DNA of 64,000 bases from Plantactinospora mayteni (GCF_016862935.1 NZ_BONX01000035.1:1-64000); one strand, 5' to 3'; counted from the first letter of the stretch, positions 53,649-63,093 are shown. Notes: a model not told the origin generated them from the sequence alone. Numbers and translations: made by a program.

Positions 53649-53668
53649 ACGATACGGAACGGTGTCGT
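53649..53668. promoter_or_regulatory. Candidate TetR operator
   Basis: An imperfect palindrome, ACGATACGGAACGGTGTCGT, with 14 of 20 positions symmetric, 91 bases before the MFS start. The pattern resembles TetR-family operators beside MFS pumps. The TetR gene is the next but one gene, so self-regulation of the pair is likely. Confidence 0.55.
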
Positions 53669-53758
53669 TTCGGTTCTCGGCTGGTTAGTGTCAGTGCGGT
53701 CAAGAAACTTCCCCGCAGCCGAATCCGGCCACGCGGGGTCTCGGGGGGACACCACAGC

Positions 53759-55327
53759 ATGGAGTTAACGGAAAACACCGGGCACCCGAGGCGCTGGGCC
53801 ATTCTCGGCGTGCTCGTGGTCAGCCTGCTGGTGATCGTGCTGGACAACACGGTCCTGAACGTCGCACTGCGTACCCTGGCCGACCCGGCGCGGGGTCTCG
53901 GCGCCAGCCAGGGTGAGCTGGAGTGGTCGATCAACTCGTACACCCTGGTCTTCGCCGGGCTGCTGTTCACCTTCGGTGTGCTCGGCGACCGGTACGGGCG
54001 CAAGTGGTTCCTGCTGGTCGGCCTGGCGGTCTTCGGACTCGCCTCGCTGCTGTCGGCGTACGCGCAGAGCCCGGGTCAACTGATCGGCGCCCGCGCACTG
54101 ATGGGCTTCGGGGCCGCCGCCGTGATGCCGGTGACCCTGTCGATCATCTCCAACATCTTCGACCCACGGGAGCGCGGTCGCGCCATCGGGGTCTGGGCCG
54201 GTGCGATCGGTCTCGGTGTGGCGATCGGCCCGGTGCTGGGCGGCCTGCTGCTGGAAAACTACTGGTGGGGCTCGGTCTTCCTGATCAACGTGCCGGTGGT
54301 GCTGATCGGGCTGGTCGCGGTGGCCCTGCTGGTGCCCGACTCGCGGGACCCGAAGCCGGGCCGGATCGACGTGATCGGCGTACTGCTCTCGGTGATCGGC
54401 CTGGTCGCGCTCTCGTACGGGATCATCGACGGTGGCGAGCACGGCTTCGGCCGGCCGCTGGTCTGGGCGTCGATCGTCGGCGGCCTGGCCGTACTCGCCG
54501 CGTTCGTGGCCTGGGAGCGCCGGATCGAGTTCCCGTCGCTGGACGTACGGCTGTTCCGGGTACCCCGGTTCGCCGCCCCGGTCGCGGTGATGGGCCTGGT
54601 CTTCTTCGCCGCGATGGGCGTGATGTTCTTCGGCGCCTTCTACCTCCAACTCGTCCGTGGCTACAGTCCGCTGGAGACCGGCCTGCTGATGCTGCCGTTC
54701 GCCGTCGCCCAACTCGTCTTCGCACCGCGCAGCGCCACCATGGTAAAGCGGTACGGCGGCCGGGCCGTGGCGGTGGCCGGGCTGGCGCTGACCTCCGCCG
54801 CGCTGGTGGCGTTCGCCTTCGCCACCGCGACCACTCCGATCTGGATCGTCGGGCTGATCTTCTTCGTCCAGGGCGTCGGGATGGCCAACATCATGCCGCC
54901 GGCAACCGAGTCGATCATGTCGGCGCTGCCCCGGGAGAAGGCCGGGGTGGGTTCGGCGGTCAGCAACACCGTCCGCCAGGTGGCCGGCGCGCTCGGCGTC
55001 GCGGTGCTCGGCTCGGTGCTCTCCGCGGTCTACCGGGACCAGATCGAGCCGGCGGCCCGTGCACTGCCGGCACCGGTCCGGGACGCCGCGTCCGAGTCGA
55101 TCTCCGGCGCGTACGCGGTCGCGGAGCGGCTCGGTCCGGCCGGCTCGGCGGTGACCGGTGCCGCCAACGACGCCTTCGTCTCGGCCATGCACTGGGCCAG
55201 CGGGCTCTCGGCGGTGATCGCCGCCCTCGGCATCGTGGTGGTGCTCCGCTGGCTGCCCGGCCGCACGGCCGAGGAGCAGGTGCAGCCGCCGGAGCAGGTG
55301 GCCGATCCCGAACTGGTCGCCGCCTGA
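53759..55327 (+). CDS. DHA2-family MFS drug efflux transporter (EmrB/QacA type)
   Basis: 522 aa with 14 membrane helices. Motifs: helix 1 end IVLDNTVLNVALRTL (motif D1), loop 2-3 GVLGDRYGRKWFLL (motif A), helix 4 ARALMGFGAAAVMPVTLSII (motif B) and helix 5 AIGVWAGAIGLGVAIGPVLGG (motif C, antiporter). It is followed by a TetR regulator after 13 bases, and a TetR-like operator lies upstream. It likely exports amphipathic or cationic drugs using the proton gradient; substrates are unknown. Confidence 0.92.
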   Translation: MELTENTGHPRRWAILGVLVVSLLVIVLDNTVLNVALRTLADPARGLGASQGELEWSINSYTLVFAGLLFTFGVLGDRYGRKWFLLVGLAVFGLASLLSAYAQSPGQLIGARALMGFGAAAVMPVTLSIISNIFDPRERGRAIGVWAGAIGLGVAIGPVLGGLLLENYWWGSVFLINVPVVLIGLVAVALLVPDSRDPKPGRIDVIGVLLSVIGLVALSYGIIDGGEHGFGRPLVWASIVGGLAVLAAFVAWERRIEFPSLDVRLFRVPRFAAPVAVMGLVFFAAMGVMFFGAFYLQLVRGYSPLETGLLMLPFAVAQLVFAPRSATMVKRYGGRAVAVAGLALTSAALVAFAFATATTPIWIVGLIFFVQGVGMANIMPPATESIMSALPREKAGVGSAVSNTVRQVAGALGVAVLGSVLSAVYRDQIEPAARALPAPVRDAASESISGAYAVAERLGPAGSAVTGAANDAFVSAMHWASGLSAVIAALGIVVVLRWLPGRTAEEQVQPPEQVADPELVAA

Positions 55328-55340
55328 CCGACAGGGGACA

Positions 55341-55949
55341 ATGGTTAACGTGACGGAAACGACGGATGCTCCGCGGACGCCAGGACGCCCGCGGAGCATC
55401 CGCGCGGACGAGGCGATCCTGGAGGCCGCGCTCGACCTGCTCGCCGAGGGCAGCAGCCTCGAGACGCTGTCGATCGAGGCGATCGCCGGGCGGGCCGGGG
55501 TGGGCAAGGCGACCATCTACCGGCGCTGGTCCGGCAAGGATGCCCTGCTCCAGGACGCCCTGCGCCGGCTGAAGCCGCCACCGCCGCCACCGCCCGGCCG
55601 GTCCGTACGCGAGGACCTGATCGCGCTGGTCGGCAACACCGGGCACAACCCGGATCCCCGGATGCGGCAGATCATGCCCTGCCTGATGCCCACGATCACC
55701 CGCAGCCCGGACCAGTACCGGCTCTACCAGGAGCTGGTCGAGCCTCGGCGGCGGATGATCCGCGAAGTGCTGCGCCGGGGGATCGAGCTCGGCGAGCTAC
55801 GGGCCGACCTCGACGTCGAACTCACCCTCTCGCTGCTCACCGCCCCGCTGCTGACGCAGCGGCTGCTCCGCGCCCAGCCCGACCTGGACGAGCGCGACCT
55901 CCCGGCGCGGGTCGTCGACGCGGTCATCACCGGCATCGCCGCCCGCTGA
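55341..55949 (+). CDS. TetR/AcrR-family repressor
   Basis: 202 aa. The N-terminal helix-turn-helix is RADEAILEAALDLLAEGSSL then ETLSIEAIAGRAGVGKATIY with the usual YRRWSGKDALLQDAL. The C-terminal ligand domain is helical. It most likely represses the MFS gene before it by binding the palindrome at 53649. The last codons are echoed downstream. Confidence 0.92.
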   Translation: MVNVTETTDAPRTPGRPRSIRADEAILEAALDLLAEGSSLETLSIEAIAGRAGVGKATIYRRWSGKDALLQDALRRLKPPPPPPPGRSVREDLIALVGNTGHNPDPRMRQIMPCLMPTITRSPDQYRLYQELVEPRRRMIREVLRRGIELGELRADLDVELTLSLLTAPLLTQRLLRAQPDLDERDLPARVVDAVITGIAAR

Positions 55950-56068
55950 CTCGTCGGTCCGGACGGTGCCGTCGCCCGCCGACCGATCGGTCGGGCTGGT
56001 GCCCGCCGGCATTGCCACTCGCTGATCGACTAATCCGGCTGATGCCCGCCATCACCGTCGCTCGCTGA
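55932..56068. repeat. Degenerate echoes of the TetR gene end
   Basis: GGCATCGCCGCCCGCTGA (55932-55949) ends the TetR gene. GGCATTGCCACTCGCTGA at 56008-56025 and CATCACCGTCGCTCGCTGA at 56050-56068 are diverged copies, each with CGCTGA. Confidence 0.6.
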
Positions 56069-56103
56069 GACCAGCGCCGCCGGGCCGACGCGGGTCGATG
56101 CGG

Positions 56104-58056
56104 TCAGGGCAGGGCGGTGCGGCTGTCCGGGCCGCCCCGGCCGGACGAGGCACGCAGCCGGTGCAGGCGCAGCGCGAGCTGCACCTCCAGCGCCCGCTCC
56201 GGCTTCTGCCACTCCGGCCCGAGTAGCTGGCCGACCCGGTCCAGCCGCTGGGTCACCGTGTTGACGTGCACGTGCAGCACCTCCGCCGCCCGGGCCAGGC
56301 TGCCACCCACCCCGAAGTACGCCTCCAGGGTCTTCACCAGCGCGGTGCCCCGGCGGGCGTCGTAGTCGACCACCGGACCGACGGTGTCGACCAGGAACCG
56401 GGCCACCTCCCGGTCGCCGCCCTCCTCGACCGCGCCGAGCAGCAGCCCGACGAAGCCGAGTTCGGCGCTGCTGGCACCCTCGCCGGCCCGACCCAGCGCG
56501 CGCAGCGCCGTCAGGCACCGCTCGGCCTCCCGGGCTGCCCCGGCCAGCGAGGCGGGTCCGGTCGCCGGCCCGCCCGCCCCGGCGGTGACCGGCCGGCCCA
56601 GCGCCCGGGACAGGTCCCGGACCACGGTCCGGGCCGCCGAACCGGCGTCGCCGCCCGGCAGCATCAGCACCGCCCGGCCGTCCCGGGCCGCCGCCAGGCC
56701 ACCCTGGGCCGAGGCGTACGTGCTGGCCCACGAGGTGACCCGCTGCCGGACCGACGTGCTGCCGGCCATCGCGTCGTCGCCGACCGAGACGAGTACGTGC
56801 GGGGCGTCCAGGTCCACGCCGAGCCGGCGGGCCCGGCCGCGCAGCGCGGCGACGTCGAGTACCGGCCGGGCGATCAGGTCGTCGAGCAGTTCGCCCCGGA
56901 CCCGCCCCTCCGCCTCGGCGACCGTCTGCCGGAACAGCAGCAGCAGCGCGGTGACCAGTGCCGCCCGCTCCAGGATCCGCTGGTCGGCGTCGACCAGCTC
57001 CTCCTCCGGGCGGGAGACCAGGGCGCCGAGGTTCTCCGTACCGGCGACCACGGCCGCGTACCAGCGGTCGCCCCGGCGCACGCTGCGCCCCTCGGTACGC
57101 GACGCCACCACCGCCTCGGCCAGGGCCGCCCGGTCCGGCTCGCCGATCTCGCCGACCCGGGCCAGCGTCCGGCCCTCGGCGTCCAGCGCCAGCAGCGCCC
57201 CGCCGAGCACCTCGGTCACCGCCGCCGCCACGTCCTCCACCCCGCCGCCGCGCAGCACCAGCGAGGTCATCCGGTCGTGTGCGGCGGCGGCCCGCTCCAC
57301 CGACGCGCTGTGCGCCTGGATCGTCGAGTTGGCCGCCGACAGTTCCGCCAGCGCGGCCCGGGTCTCGGCGAGCAGCCGCGCGGTGTCGATCGCCACCGCC
57401 GCGTGCGCGGCCAGCGAGAGCAGAAGCGACACCTCCTCCCGGGCGAACGGCCGGGCCGACCGGTTGGCGGCGTAGAGCACGCCGATCACCCGGGAGCCGA
57501 GCCGCAGTGGTACCCCGAGGATGGCGACCAGCCCCTCCTCGCCGACCCCGGCGTCGATCTCCCCGGTGTGGTGGAACCTCGCGTCCTCCGGATAGTTCGC
57601 GGTCGCGTACGGGCTGCCGGTCTGGGCCACCAGCCCGCCGAGTCCGGCGCCCATCGGCAGCCGGAGCCCCTGGAACCGGGCCGAGATCGAACCGTCGGTG
57701 ACCCGCATGTACGTGTCGCCCCGGTCGTCGTCGACCAGCGTCATGTACGCCACGTCGGTGCCGAGCAGGTGCCGGGCCCGGTGCACGATCGCCCGCAGTA
57801 CGTCGTCCGAGTCGCGCAGCCCGGCCAGGTCGCTGGCGGTGTCGTACAGGCCGGAGAGTTCCGCCTCGCGGCGCCGCCGCCGTTCCAGCAGGGCCCGTAC
57901 CCGCAGCGCCACCACCTTCGCCGCCTCGAGTTCGGCGAGCCGGTCGGCGGAGGCCCCGGCCGCCCGGGCGGCCACCAGCGGCCCCTCGAACTCGACCGGA
58001 GCGGCCTCCCGGGCCAGTAGCTCCAGAAACTCGATCGGCGAGGACACGGGCTCCAT
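56104..58056 (-). CDS. GAF-domain PucR-family transcriptional regulator
   Basis: 650 aa from ATG 58056. An N-terminal helical lead is followed by a GAF domain (about 75-240, with MRVTDGSISARFQGLRLPMG and PLRLGSRVIGVLYAAN), a middle domain and the C-terminal PucR helix-turn-helix (LVKTLEAYFGVGGSLARAAE, then VHVNTVTQRLDRV). It lies directly downstream of a 3-hydroxybutyrate dehydrogenase-like gene on the same strand, so it probably controls it. The start overlaps a 17-bp inverted repeat that could fold over its ribosome site. Upstream starts to 58191 add residues without similarity. Confidence 0.88.
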   Translation of the reverse strand: MEPVSSPIEFLELLAREAAPVEFEGPLVAARAAGASADRLAELEAAKVVALRVRALLERRRRREAELSGLYDTASDLAGLRDSDDVLRAIVHRARHLLGTDVAYMTLVDDDRGDTYMRVTDGSISARFQGLRLPMGAGLGGLVAQTGSPYATANYPEDARFHHTGEIDAGVGEEGLVAILGVPLRLGSRVIGVLYAANRSARPFAREEVSLLLSLAAHAAVAIDTARLLAETRAALAELSAANSTIQAHSASVERAAAAHDRMTSLVLRGGGVEDVAAAVTEVLGGALLALDAEGRTLARVGEIGEPDRAALAEAVVASRTEGRSVRRGDRWYAAVVAGTENLGALVSRPEEELVDADQRILERAALVTALLLLFRQTVAEAEGRVRGELLDDLIARPVLDVAALRGRARRLGVDLDAPHVLVSVGDDAMAGSTSVRQRVTSWASTYASAQGGLAAARDGRAVLMLPGGDAGSAARTVVRDLSRALGRPVTAGAGGPATGPASLAGAAREAERCLTALRALGRAGEGASSAELGFVGLLLGAVEEGGDREVARFLVDTVGPVVDYDARRGTALVKTLEAYFGVGGSLARAAEVLHVHVNTVTQRLDRVGQLLGPEWQKPERALEVQLALRLHRLRASSGRGGPDSRTALP

Positions 58057-58148
58057 TGAACCCTTTTCAACCTCCCCTCGCGCGCCGTCGTGTCCCCGGG
58101 CGGAAGGCGGGGAGGATGCGCCGCGCGGTTCAGGTTGAAAAGGGTTCA
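58057..58148 (-). promoter_or_regulatory. 17-bp inverted repeat at the PucR gene start
   Basis: TGAACCCTTTTCAACCT at 58057-58073 and its exact reverse complement at 58132-58148 are separated by 58 bases. The start-proximal arm contains AAAGGG, the likely ribosome site of the regulator gene, and ends at its ATG. The arms could be an RNA switch or a pair of operator half-sites. Confidence 0.7.
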
Positions 58149-58191
58149 TTCTGCGGGAGGCGCCCACGTCCGGGCTCCGGGAGGCACCCAC

Positions 58192-59037
58192 TCAGTTCGC
58201 CGTCCAGCCCCCGTCGAGGGGGATCGAGGCGCCGGTGAGGAAGGAGGCGGCGGGGGAGCAGAGGTAGGCGACGAGTTCGGCGACCTCCGCCGGCTCGATC
58301 AGCCGTTTGATCGCCGCCCGGGCCAGCATGATCTGCTCGATCACCTCGGTCTCGGGGATGCCGTGCGCGCTCGCCTGCGCGGCGATCTGCCCCTCGACCA
58401 GCGGCGTCCGGACGTACGCCGGGTTGACGCAGTTGGCCGTCACCCCGTGCGCGGCCCCCTCCAGTGCGACGACCTTCGACAGCCCCTCCAGGGCGTGCTT
58501 GGCGGAGACGTACGCCGACTTGAACGGCGAGGCGCGCAGCCCGTGTACCGACGAGATGTTGACGATCCGGCCCCAGTCGCGGGCGTACATGTGCGGCAGC
58601 GCCCGCCGGACGATGAGGAAGGGCGCGGTCACCATCACCCGGTGCAGGTGGTCGAAGCGTTCCGGCGGGAACTCGTCGAGCGGCGCGACGTGTTGCAGCC
58701 CGGCGTTGTTGACCACGATGTCCAGCTCGGGGTCGATCCGGTCGGCGGCACGGGGATCGGCGAGGTCCAGCCCGAGCGCCCGACCCCCGATCTCGGCGGC
58801 GACCGCCTCGGCCCGGTCGGCGTCCCGGTCCACCACGACCACCTTCGCGCCGGCCGCGGCCAGCCGGACCGCGCAGGCCCGCCCGATCCCGCTGGCACCG
58901 CCGGTGACCAGGGCGGTCCGCCCGGACAGGTCGAGCCGGACGACCTGCGGAACGCTCCGGTCGGCACCGGTCGGCGTCCCGGCCTCCCGCTGCCGCCGTC
59001 GCGCAGCCTGGTCGTCCGGACCGGGTTCTACCGTCAT
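58192..59037 (-). CDS. 3-hydroxybutyrate dehydrogenase-like SDR
   Basis: About 281 aa from ATG 59037 (ATG 59058 is also possible). NAD motif [17 protein letters not shown] (Ser), [10 protein letters not shown] (Tyr/Lys). [20 protein letters not shown] and [15 protein letters not shown] are typical of 3-hydroxybutyrate dehydrogenases. It is adjacent to a PucR regulator, an arrangement I know from Streptomyces. It would interconvert acetoacetate and 3-hydroxybutyrate. Confidence 0.87.
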   Translation of the reverse strand: MTVEPGPDDQAARRRQREAGTPTGADRSVPQVVRLDLSGRTALVTGGASGIGRACAVRLAAAGAKVVVVDRDADRAEAVAAEIGGRALGLDLADPRAADRIDPELDIVVNNAGLQHVAPLDEFPPERFDHLHRVMVTAPFLIVRRALPHMYARDWGRIVNISSVHGLRASPFKSAYVSAKHALEGLSKVVALEGAAHGVTANCVNPAYVRTPLVEGQIAAQASAHGIPETEVIEQIMLARAAIKRLIEPAEVAELVAYLCSPAASFLTGASIPLDGGWTAN

Positions 59038-59284
59038 GGCCGAAAAGCTACGAGCCATCCGGGCGGCGGCACATGGGCGTCGGCCACATACTCCGGTACC
59101 GGCCTATGTGGCGACCTCCGGCACCCGGCTTCCGGCCTTCGGCGCCCGGCTTCCGGCACCCGGGCGGCCGCGACCGGGCCTGAGCGCTGATGATCGGGTA
59201 CGGGCGTGTCGGCGTTTCCGGCTCCGGCCCAGGCCAGTAGGGTGTCGAACACACGTACGTGCTGCGGCACGGGGAGGGGGCGGC

Positions 59285-59899
59285 GTGCGGGTGCTCGGCG
59301 TCGACCCGGGGCTGACCCGGTGCGGGGTCGGCGTGGTCGAGGGCGTCCCCGGCCGGCCGTGCACCCTGGTGGCCTACTACGTCGTCTACACCGACCCGGC
59401 CGACGAGCTGCCGCTGCGCCTGCTGCACCTGGACACCGAGCTGACCCGGCTGGTCGCCGAGCACCAGCCGCAGAGCGTGGCGGTGGAGCGGGTCTTCAGC
59501 CAGCACAACGTGCGGACGGTGATGGGGACCGCACAGGCCAGCGCGGTGGCGGTGCTGGCCGGGGCCCGGGCCGGGCTGCCGGTGCAGACGTACACCCCGA
59601 GCGAGGTCAAGGCGGCGGTCACCGGTTCCGGCCAGGCGGACAAGGCGCAGATGATGTCGATGGTGACCCGGCTGCTGCGGCTGGCCGAGCCGCCCCGGCC
59701 GGCCGACGCCGCCGACGCGCTGGCGCTGGCGATCTGCCACATCTGGCGCGGTGGCACCCGGGCCAGGATCGCGGCGGCGGCCAGCGCGGTCCGGCAGCGC
59801 ACGACGGCAGCGCCGGCCGCGTCCCGGGACGGCGCCCGCCCGGGTACGCCCCGGCGGTCCGCCCGGCCGACCCCGAAGCGACAGGGAGGAACGGGATGA
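59285..59899 (+). CDS. ruvC: Holliday junction resolvase RuvC
   Basis: 204 aa from GTG 59285 with GGGGAGGGGG upstream. Active-site acids: D7 in [14 protein letters not shown], Glu in [10 protein letters not shown], and the Asp pair in [34 protein letters not shown] is also conserved. The C-terminal about 40 residues form a basic Ala/Pro tail longer than in many RuvC. It resolves Holliday junctions with RuvAB. Its stop overlaps ruvA (ATGA). Confidence 0.97.
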   Translation: MRVLGVDPGLTRCGVGVVEGVPGRPCTLVAYYVVYTDPADELPLRLLHLDTELTRLVAEHQPQSVAVERVFSQHNVRTVMGTAQASAVAVLAGARAGLPVQTYTPSEVKAAVTGSGQADKAQMMSMVTRLLRLAEPPRPADAADALALAICHIWRGGTRARIAAAASAVRQRTTAAPAASRDGARPGTPRRSARPTPKRQGGTG

Positions 59900-60498
59900 T
59901 CGCGAGTGTCCGGGGTGTGGTCGCCGGGCTGTCCCCGGACGGCGCGGTGATCGAGGTCGGCGGGGTGGGGCTGGCGGTGCAGTGCGCGCCGGGCACCCTG
60001 GCCGGGCTGCGGGTCGGCTCGCCCGCCCGGCTCGCCACCAGCCTGGTGGTCCGGGAGGACTCGCTGACCCTCTACGGCTTTGCCGACGACGACGAGAAGC
60101 AGCTCTTCGAGTTGCTCCAGACCGCCAGCGGGGTCGGCCCCCGGCTGGCCCAGGCGGTGCTCGCCGTGCACGCCCCCGACGTGGTCCGCAAGGCGGTCGC
60201 GAACGCCGACACCGGCACCCTGACCCGGGTCCCCGGGATCGGCAAGAAGGGGGCCGAGCGGCTGGTGCTGGAGTTGCGCGACCGGATCGGACCGGTCCCG
60301 GTCGGCGCCGACGGTGCGGCGGGGGTCACCGCCGGGGCCTGGCCGGAGCAGGTCCGGCAGGCGCTGGTCGGGCTCGGCTGGACGGCGTCCCAGGCGGACC
60401 AGGCGGTGGCGGCGGTCGCGGAGACCGTCGACGGTGAGGTCCCGCCGGTGCCCACGCTGCTGAAGCAGGCGATCCGGTTGCTGGGCAGGACCCGGTGA
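59896..60498 (+). CDS. ruvA: Holliday junction branch migration protein RuvA
   Basis: 200 aa. Domain I ([20 protein letters not shown]), helix-hairpin-helix motifs in [11 protein letters not shown] and [18 protein letters not shown], and the C-terminal RuvB-binding three-helix domain ([20 protein letters not shown]). It loads RuvB on junctions. Overlaps ruvC by ATGA and ruvB by GTGA, so the three are translationally coupled. Confidence 0.97.
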   Translation: MIASVRGVVAGLSPDGAVIEVGGVGLAVQCAPGTLAGLRVGSPARLATSLVVREDSLTLYGFADDDEKQLFELLQTASGVGPRLAQAVLAVHAPDVVRKAVANADTGTLTRVPGIGKKGAERLVLELRDRIGPVPVGADGAAGVTAGAWPEQVRQALVGLGWTASQADQAVAAVAETVDGEVPPVPTLLKQAIRLLGRTR

Positions 60499-62570
60499 CC
60501 GACCCCGAAGGGCTCGTCTCGGCGTACGCGAGCGACGCGGAGCGGGACGCCGAGGTCACCGTACGCCCGAAGCGGCTCGCCGACTTCATCGCCCAGCACC
60601 GGGTACGCGACCAGCTCGACCTGCTGCTGCGCGCCGCGACGGGCCGGGGCACCCCACCGGACCACATTCTGCTCTCCGGCCCTCCTGGCCTGGGCAAGCC
60701 GGTCTCGGTCGAGGCTCTGGTTCTGCTCGCCGACGGCACCCGGCGCCGGCTGGGCGACATCGTGCCGGGGGACCGCGTGATCACCCGCACCGGGCGCCCC
60801 GCGCTGGTCGAGGCCGTGCACGAGCAGGGTGAACTCGACTGCGTGCGGATCCGGACAACGAGCGGCCGGGAGGTGGTGGCGGCGCCGGACCACCCGTTCT
60901 GGACCACGAACGGATGGATGAAGGCCGGCGACCTGACCGACCGGGACGTGTTGGCGAACGTGTTGCGCCCCGAGTTGACGGCCGGCGGTGCCGAGTCGAC
61001 CGACGAGTTCCGGCTCGCCGGCTATCTGATCGGCGACGGCTGCACGTCCAACCAGGTCACCTTCACCGGCAGCGACCCGGACGTGCTCGCCGACTTCCGG
61101 TCGGTGTGCGACCGGCTCGGTCATCCGCACCGGACCCGTCCGAACAGCGCCCGCAGCTCCGTCGTCCGGATATCAGGGCTGCGTGGCTGGCTCGCCGAGC
61201 ACGGCCTGCTGGACAAGACGGCCTGGCACAAGCGGGTCCCGCCGTTCGTCTACCGGGGCGACGAGTGGCAGGTGGGTGCCTTCCTCGGGGCGTACTTCGC
61301 CTGCGATGGATCGGTGAGCCGACGCGGGCGCGACCGGTACGACGTGGTGGTCGAGTTCCACAGCGTCTCGCGCGGCCTGCTCCAGGACGTGCAGCACCTG
61401 CTGCTTCGGCTCGGCGTCCAGTCCCGGCTGAAGCTGAAACGGGGCCGCCACCAGGGGAGGCCGCACGAGTCCTGGCGGTTGAGCGTCACCAGCCAGGACG
61501 ATGTCGCGCGCTTCGTCGAGCGGATCACCGTGCTCGGCGAGCGCGGCCGGCGGCTGGCGGAGTGGGCGCCCCGTCGGGACCGGTTCGAGGAGAGTCTCGC
61601 CGCCGACCGGGTCGGCTCGGTCGAGCCGGCCGGGCTGTGTCCGTGCCGGTGCCTCACCGTCGCCGACGACCACACCTTCACCGTCAACGACCTGGTCGTG
61701 CACAACACCACCCTGGCGAACATCGTCGCCGCCGAGCTGGGTGCGGGGATCCGGGTGACCAGCGGCCCGGCGATCGAACGCTCCGGCGATCTGGCCGCGA
61801 TCCTGACCAGCCTTGCCGAGGGCGACGTGCTCTTCATCGACGAGATCCACCGGATCGCCAAGCCGGCCGAGGAGCTGCTCTACAGCGCGATGGAGGACTT
61901 CCGGGTCGACGTGGTGGTCGGCAAGGGGCCGGGCGCGACCGCGATCCCGCTGGACGTCGAGCCGTTCACCCTGGTCGGCGCGACCACCCGGTCGGGGCTG
62001 CTGACCGGTCCGATGCGGGACCGGTTCGGCTTCGTCGCGCACCTCGACTTCTACTCCCCGGACGAGCTGGACGTGCTGATCCAGCGGTCGGCGCGGATCC
62101 TGGGGGTGCCGAGCACCGAGGGCGGTTCGGCGGAGATCGCCGGCCGGTCCCGGGGTACGCCCCGGATCGCCAACCGGCTGCTCCGCCGGGTACGCGACTT
62201 CGCCGAGGTCCGGGCGGACGGGACGGTGACCCGGGAGACCGCCCAGGCGGCGCTGCGGGTCTACGACGTGGACGAACTGGGGCTGGACCGGCTGGACCGG
62301 GCGGTGCTGACCGCGCTGGTCGACTCGTTCCGGGGCGGCCCGGTGGGCCTGTCGACCCTGGCGGTGGCGGTGGGGGAGCAGCCGGACACCGTCGAGGAGG
62401 TCTGCGAGCCCTTCCTGGTCCGGGCCGGTCTGCTGGCCCGTACCCCCAGGGGGCGGGTGGCCACCGAGGCCGGCTGGCGGCATTTGGGGCGCACACCGCC
62501 AAATGGTACATTTGGTGCGAGCGGGCCCGCGGTGCCCGACCTCTTCTCCGCGGGGTCCCAGGAGGTGTGA
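60495..62570 (+). CDS. ruvB: RuvB Holliday junction helicase interrupted by an intein
   Basis: A 691-aa precursor from GTG 60495. Residues 1-68 and 405-691 form a complete 355-aa RuvB; residues 69-404 are an intein. Splicing would restore GPPGLGKTTLANIV, the Walker A loop. Walker B is VLFIDEIHR, sensor I is GATTRSGLL, and the arginine-finger region PMRDRFGF and [16 protein letters not shown] are intact. RuvB drives branch migration with RuvA. Without splicing the ATP site would be broken, so intein activity is expected to matter for recombination repair. The C-terminal winged helix is present, with a longer tail that ends in Ser/Gly/Glu. Confidence 0.95.
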   Translation: MTDPEGLVSAYASDAERDAEVTVRPKRLADFIAQHRVRDQLDLLLRAATGRGTPPDHILLSGPPGLGKPVSVEALVLLADGTRRRLGDIVPGDRVITRTGRPALVEAVHEQGELDCVRIRTTSGREVVAAPDHPFWTTNGWMKAGDLTDRDVLANVLRPELTAGGAESTDEFRLAGYLIGDGCTSNQVTFTGSDPDVLADFRSVCDRLGHPHRTRPNSARSSVVRISGLRGWLAEHGLLDKTAWHKRVPPFVYRGDEWQVGAFLGAYFACDGSVSRRGRDRYDVVVEFHSVSRGLLQDVQHLLLRLGVQSRLKLKRGRHQGRPHESWRLSVTSQDDVARFVERITVLGERGRRLAEWAPRRDRFEESLAADRVGSVEPAGLCPCRCLTVADDHTFTVNDLVVHNTTLANIVAAELGAGIRVTSGPAIERSGDLAAILTSLAEGDVLFIDEIHRIAKPAEELLYSAMEDFRVDVVVGKGPGATAIPLDVEPFTLVGATTRSGLLTGPMRDRFGFVAHLDFYSPDELDVLIQRSARILGVPSTEGGSAEIAGRSRGTPRIANRLLRRVRDFAEVRADGTVTRETAQAALRVYDVDELGLDRLDRAVLTALVDSFRGGPVGLSTLAVAVGEQPDTVEEVCEPFLVRAGLLARTPRGRVATEAGWRHLGRTPPNGTFGASGPAVPDLFSAGSQEV
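60699..61706 (+). mobile_element. Intein with LAGLIDADG endonuclease in RuvB, starting with Pro
   Basis: A 336-residue insertion between Lys68 of the P-loop and the following Thr. Block A is [13 protein letters not shown] (1-13), so residue 1 is Pro, not Cys/Ser/Thr. Block B (56-69) has Gly56, Ala62 in place of Thr, His65 and HPFWT with Trp68. The endonuclease motifs are LAGYLIGDG (106-114) and [10 protein letters not shown] (195-204), each with a catalytic Asp. Block F has Cys318 ([11 protein letters not shown]), with Cys314 and Cys316 before it. Block G ends VVHN with +1 Thr. Pro1, block F Cys and +1 Thr match class 3 inteins; Trp is one position off and the residue before the penultimate His is Val, not Thr. 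Confidence 0.95.
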
Positions 62571-62706
62571 TCCGTTCGTGATCCGTGCCGCATTCGGCGT
62601 TCTCAGGTGCAGGGACTAGACTCGCCGCGGTTTGTACAGGACGTGAGTTCCTGCCTCCGCTCCGGCATGCTCGTGCCGCGACGAGGCCGATGGGAAGGTC
62701 ATAACA

Positions 62707-63042
62707 GTGCCTTTGGCAGCAACGAGCGGCGGTGGAGCCGGGAGTTTCATGCCGCTCCTCATGATTGTCCTGCTCTTCGTCGTCATGTATTTCATGATGA
62801 TCCGGCCGCAGCAGAAGCGGCGCCGCGAGGCCGAGCAGATGCAGTCCTCGATCGGCCCCGGCGACGAGGTGGTCACCATCGGCGGGCTCTACGGCACCGT
62901 CACCAGCGTGGACGACGAGACCATGATGCTCGAGGTGGCGCCCGGCGTGCAGACGCGGTACGCGCGGCCGGCGATCGCCCGGGTCGTCAAGAACGCGGAG
63001 CGGGTCGAGTCGGTGCCGGAAGAGGTCGACGCGAAGGAATGA
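62707..63042 (+). CDS. yajC: Preprotein translocase accessory subunit YajC
   Basis: 111 aa from GTG 62707. One membrane helix (FMPLLMIVLLFVVMYFMMIR), then RPQQKRRREAEQMQSSI and the conserved GDEVVTIGGLYGTV. YajC associates with SecDF in the Sec translocon. It precedes secD, the standard order. Confidence 0.95.
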   Translation: MPLAATSGGGAGSFMPLLMIVLLFVVMYFMMIRPQQKRRREAEQMQSSIGPGDEVVTIGGLYGTVTSVDDETMMLEVAPGVQTRYARPAIARVVKNAERVESVPEEVDAKE

Positions 63043-63093
63043 CCCACCCGCCTGACGGGGCAGGTTTGGCATCGAAGATAATAGATCGACGGG

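Noticed and set aside
56266-58020. A 584-residue plus-strand frame opposite the PucR regulator
   Set aside because: Antisense shadow of a gene with clear GAF and helix-turn-helix motifs.
60699-61706. Plain class 3 intein assignment
   Set aside because: Pro1, block F Cys and +1 Thr agree, but two of the three class 3 signature positions do not, so class is left open.
60495-62570. RuvB disrupted by a random insertion (pseudogene)
   Set aside because: Both intein ends match splice-block motifs, the frame is open throughout and all RuvB motifs are intact.
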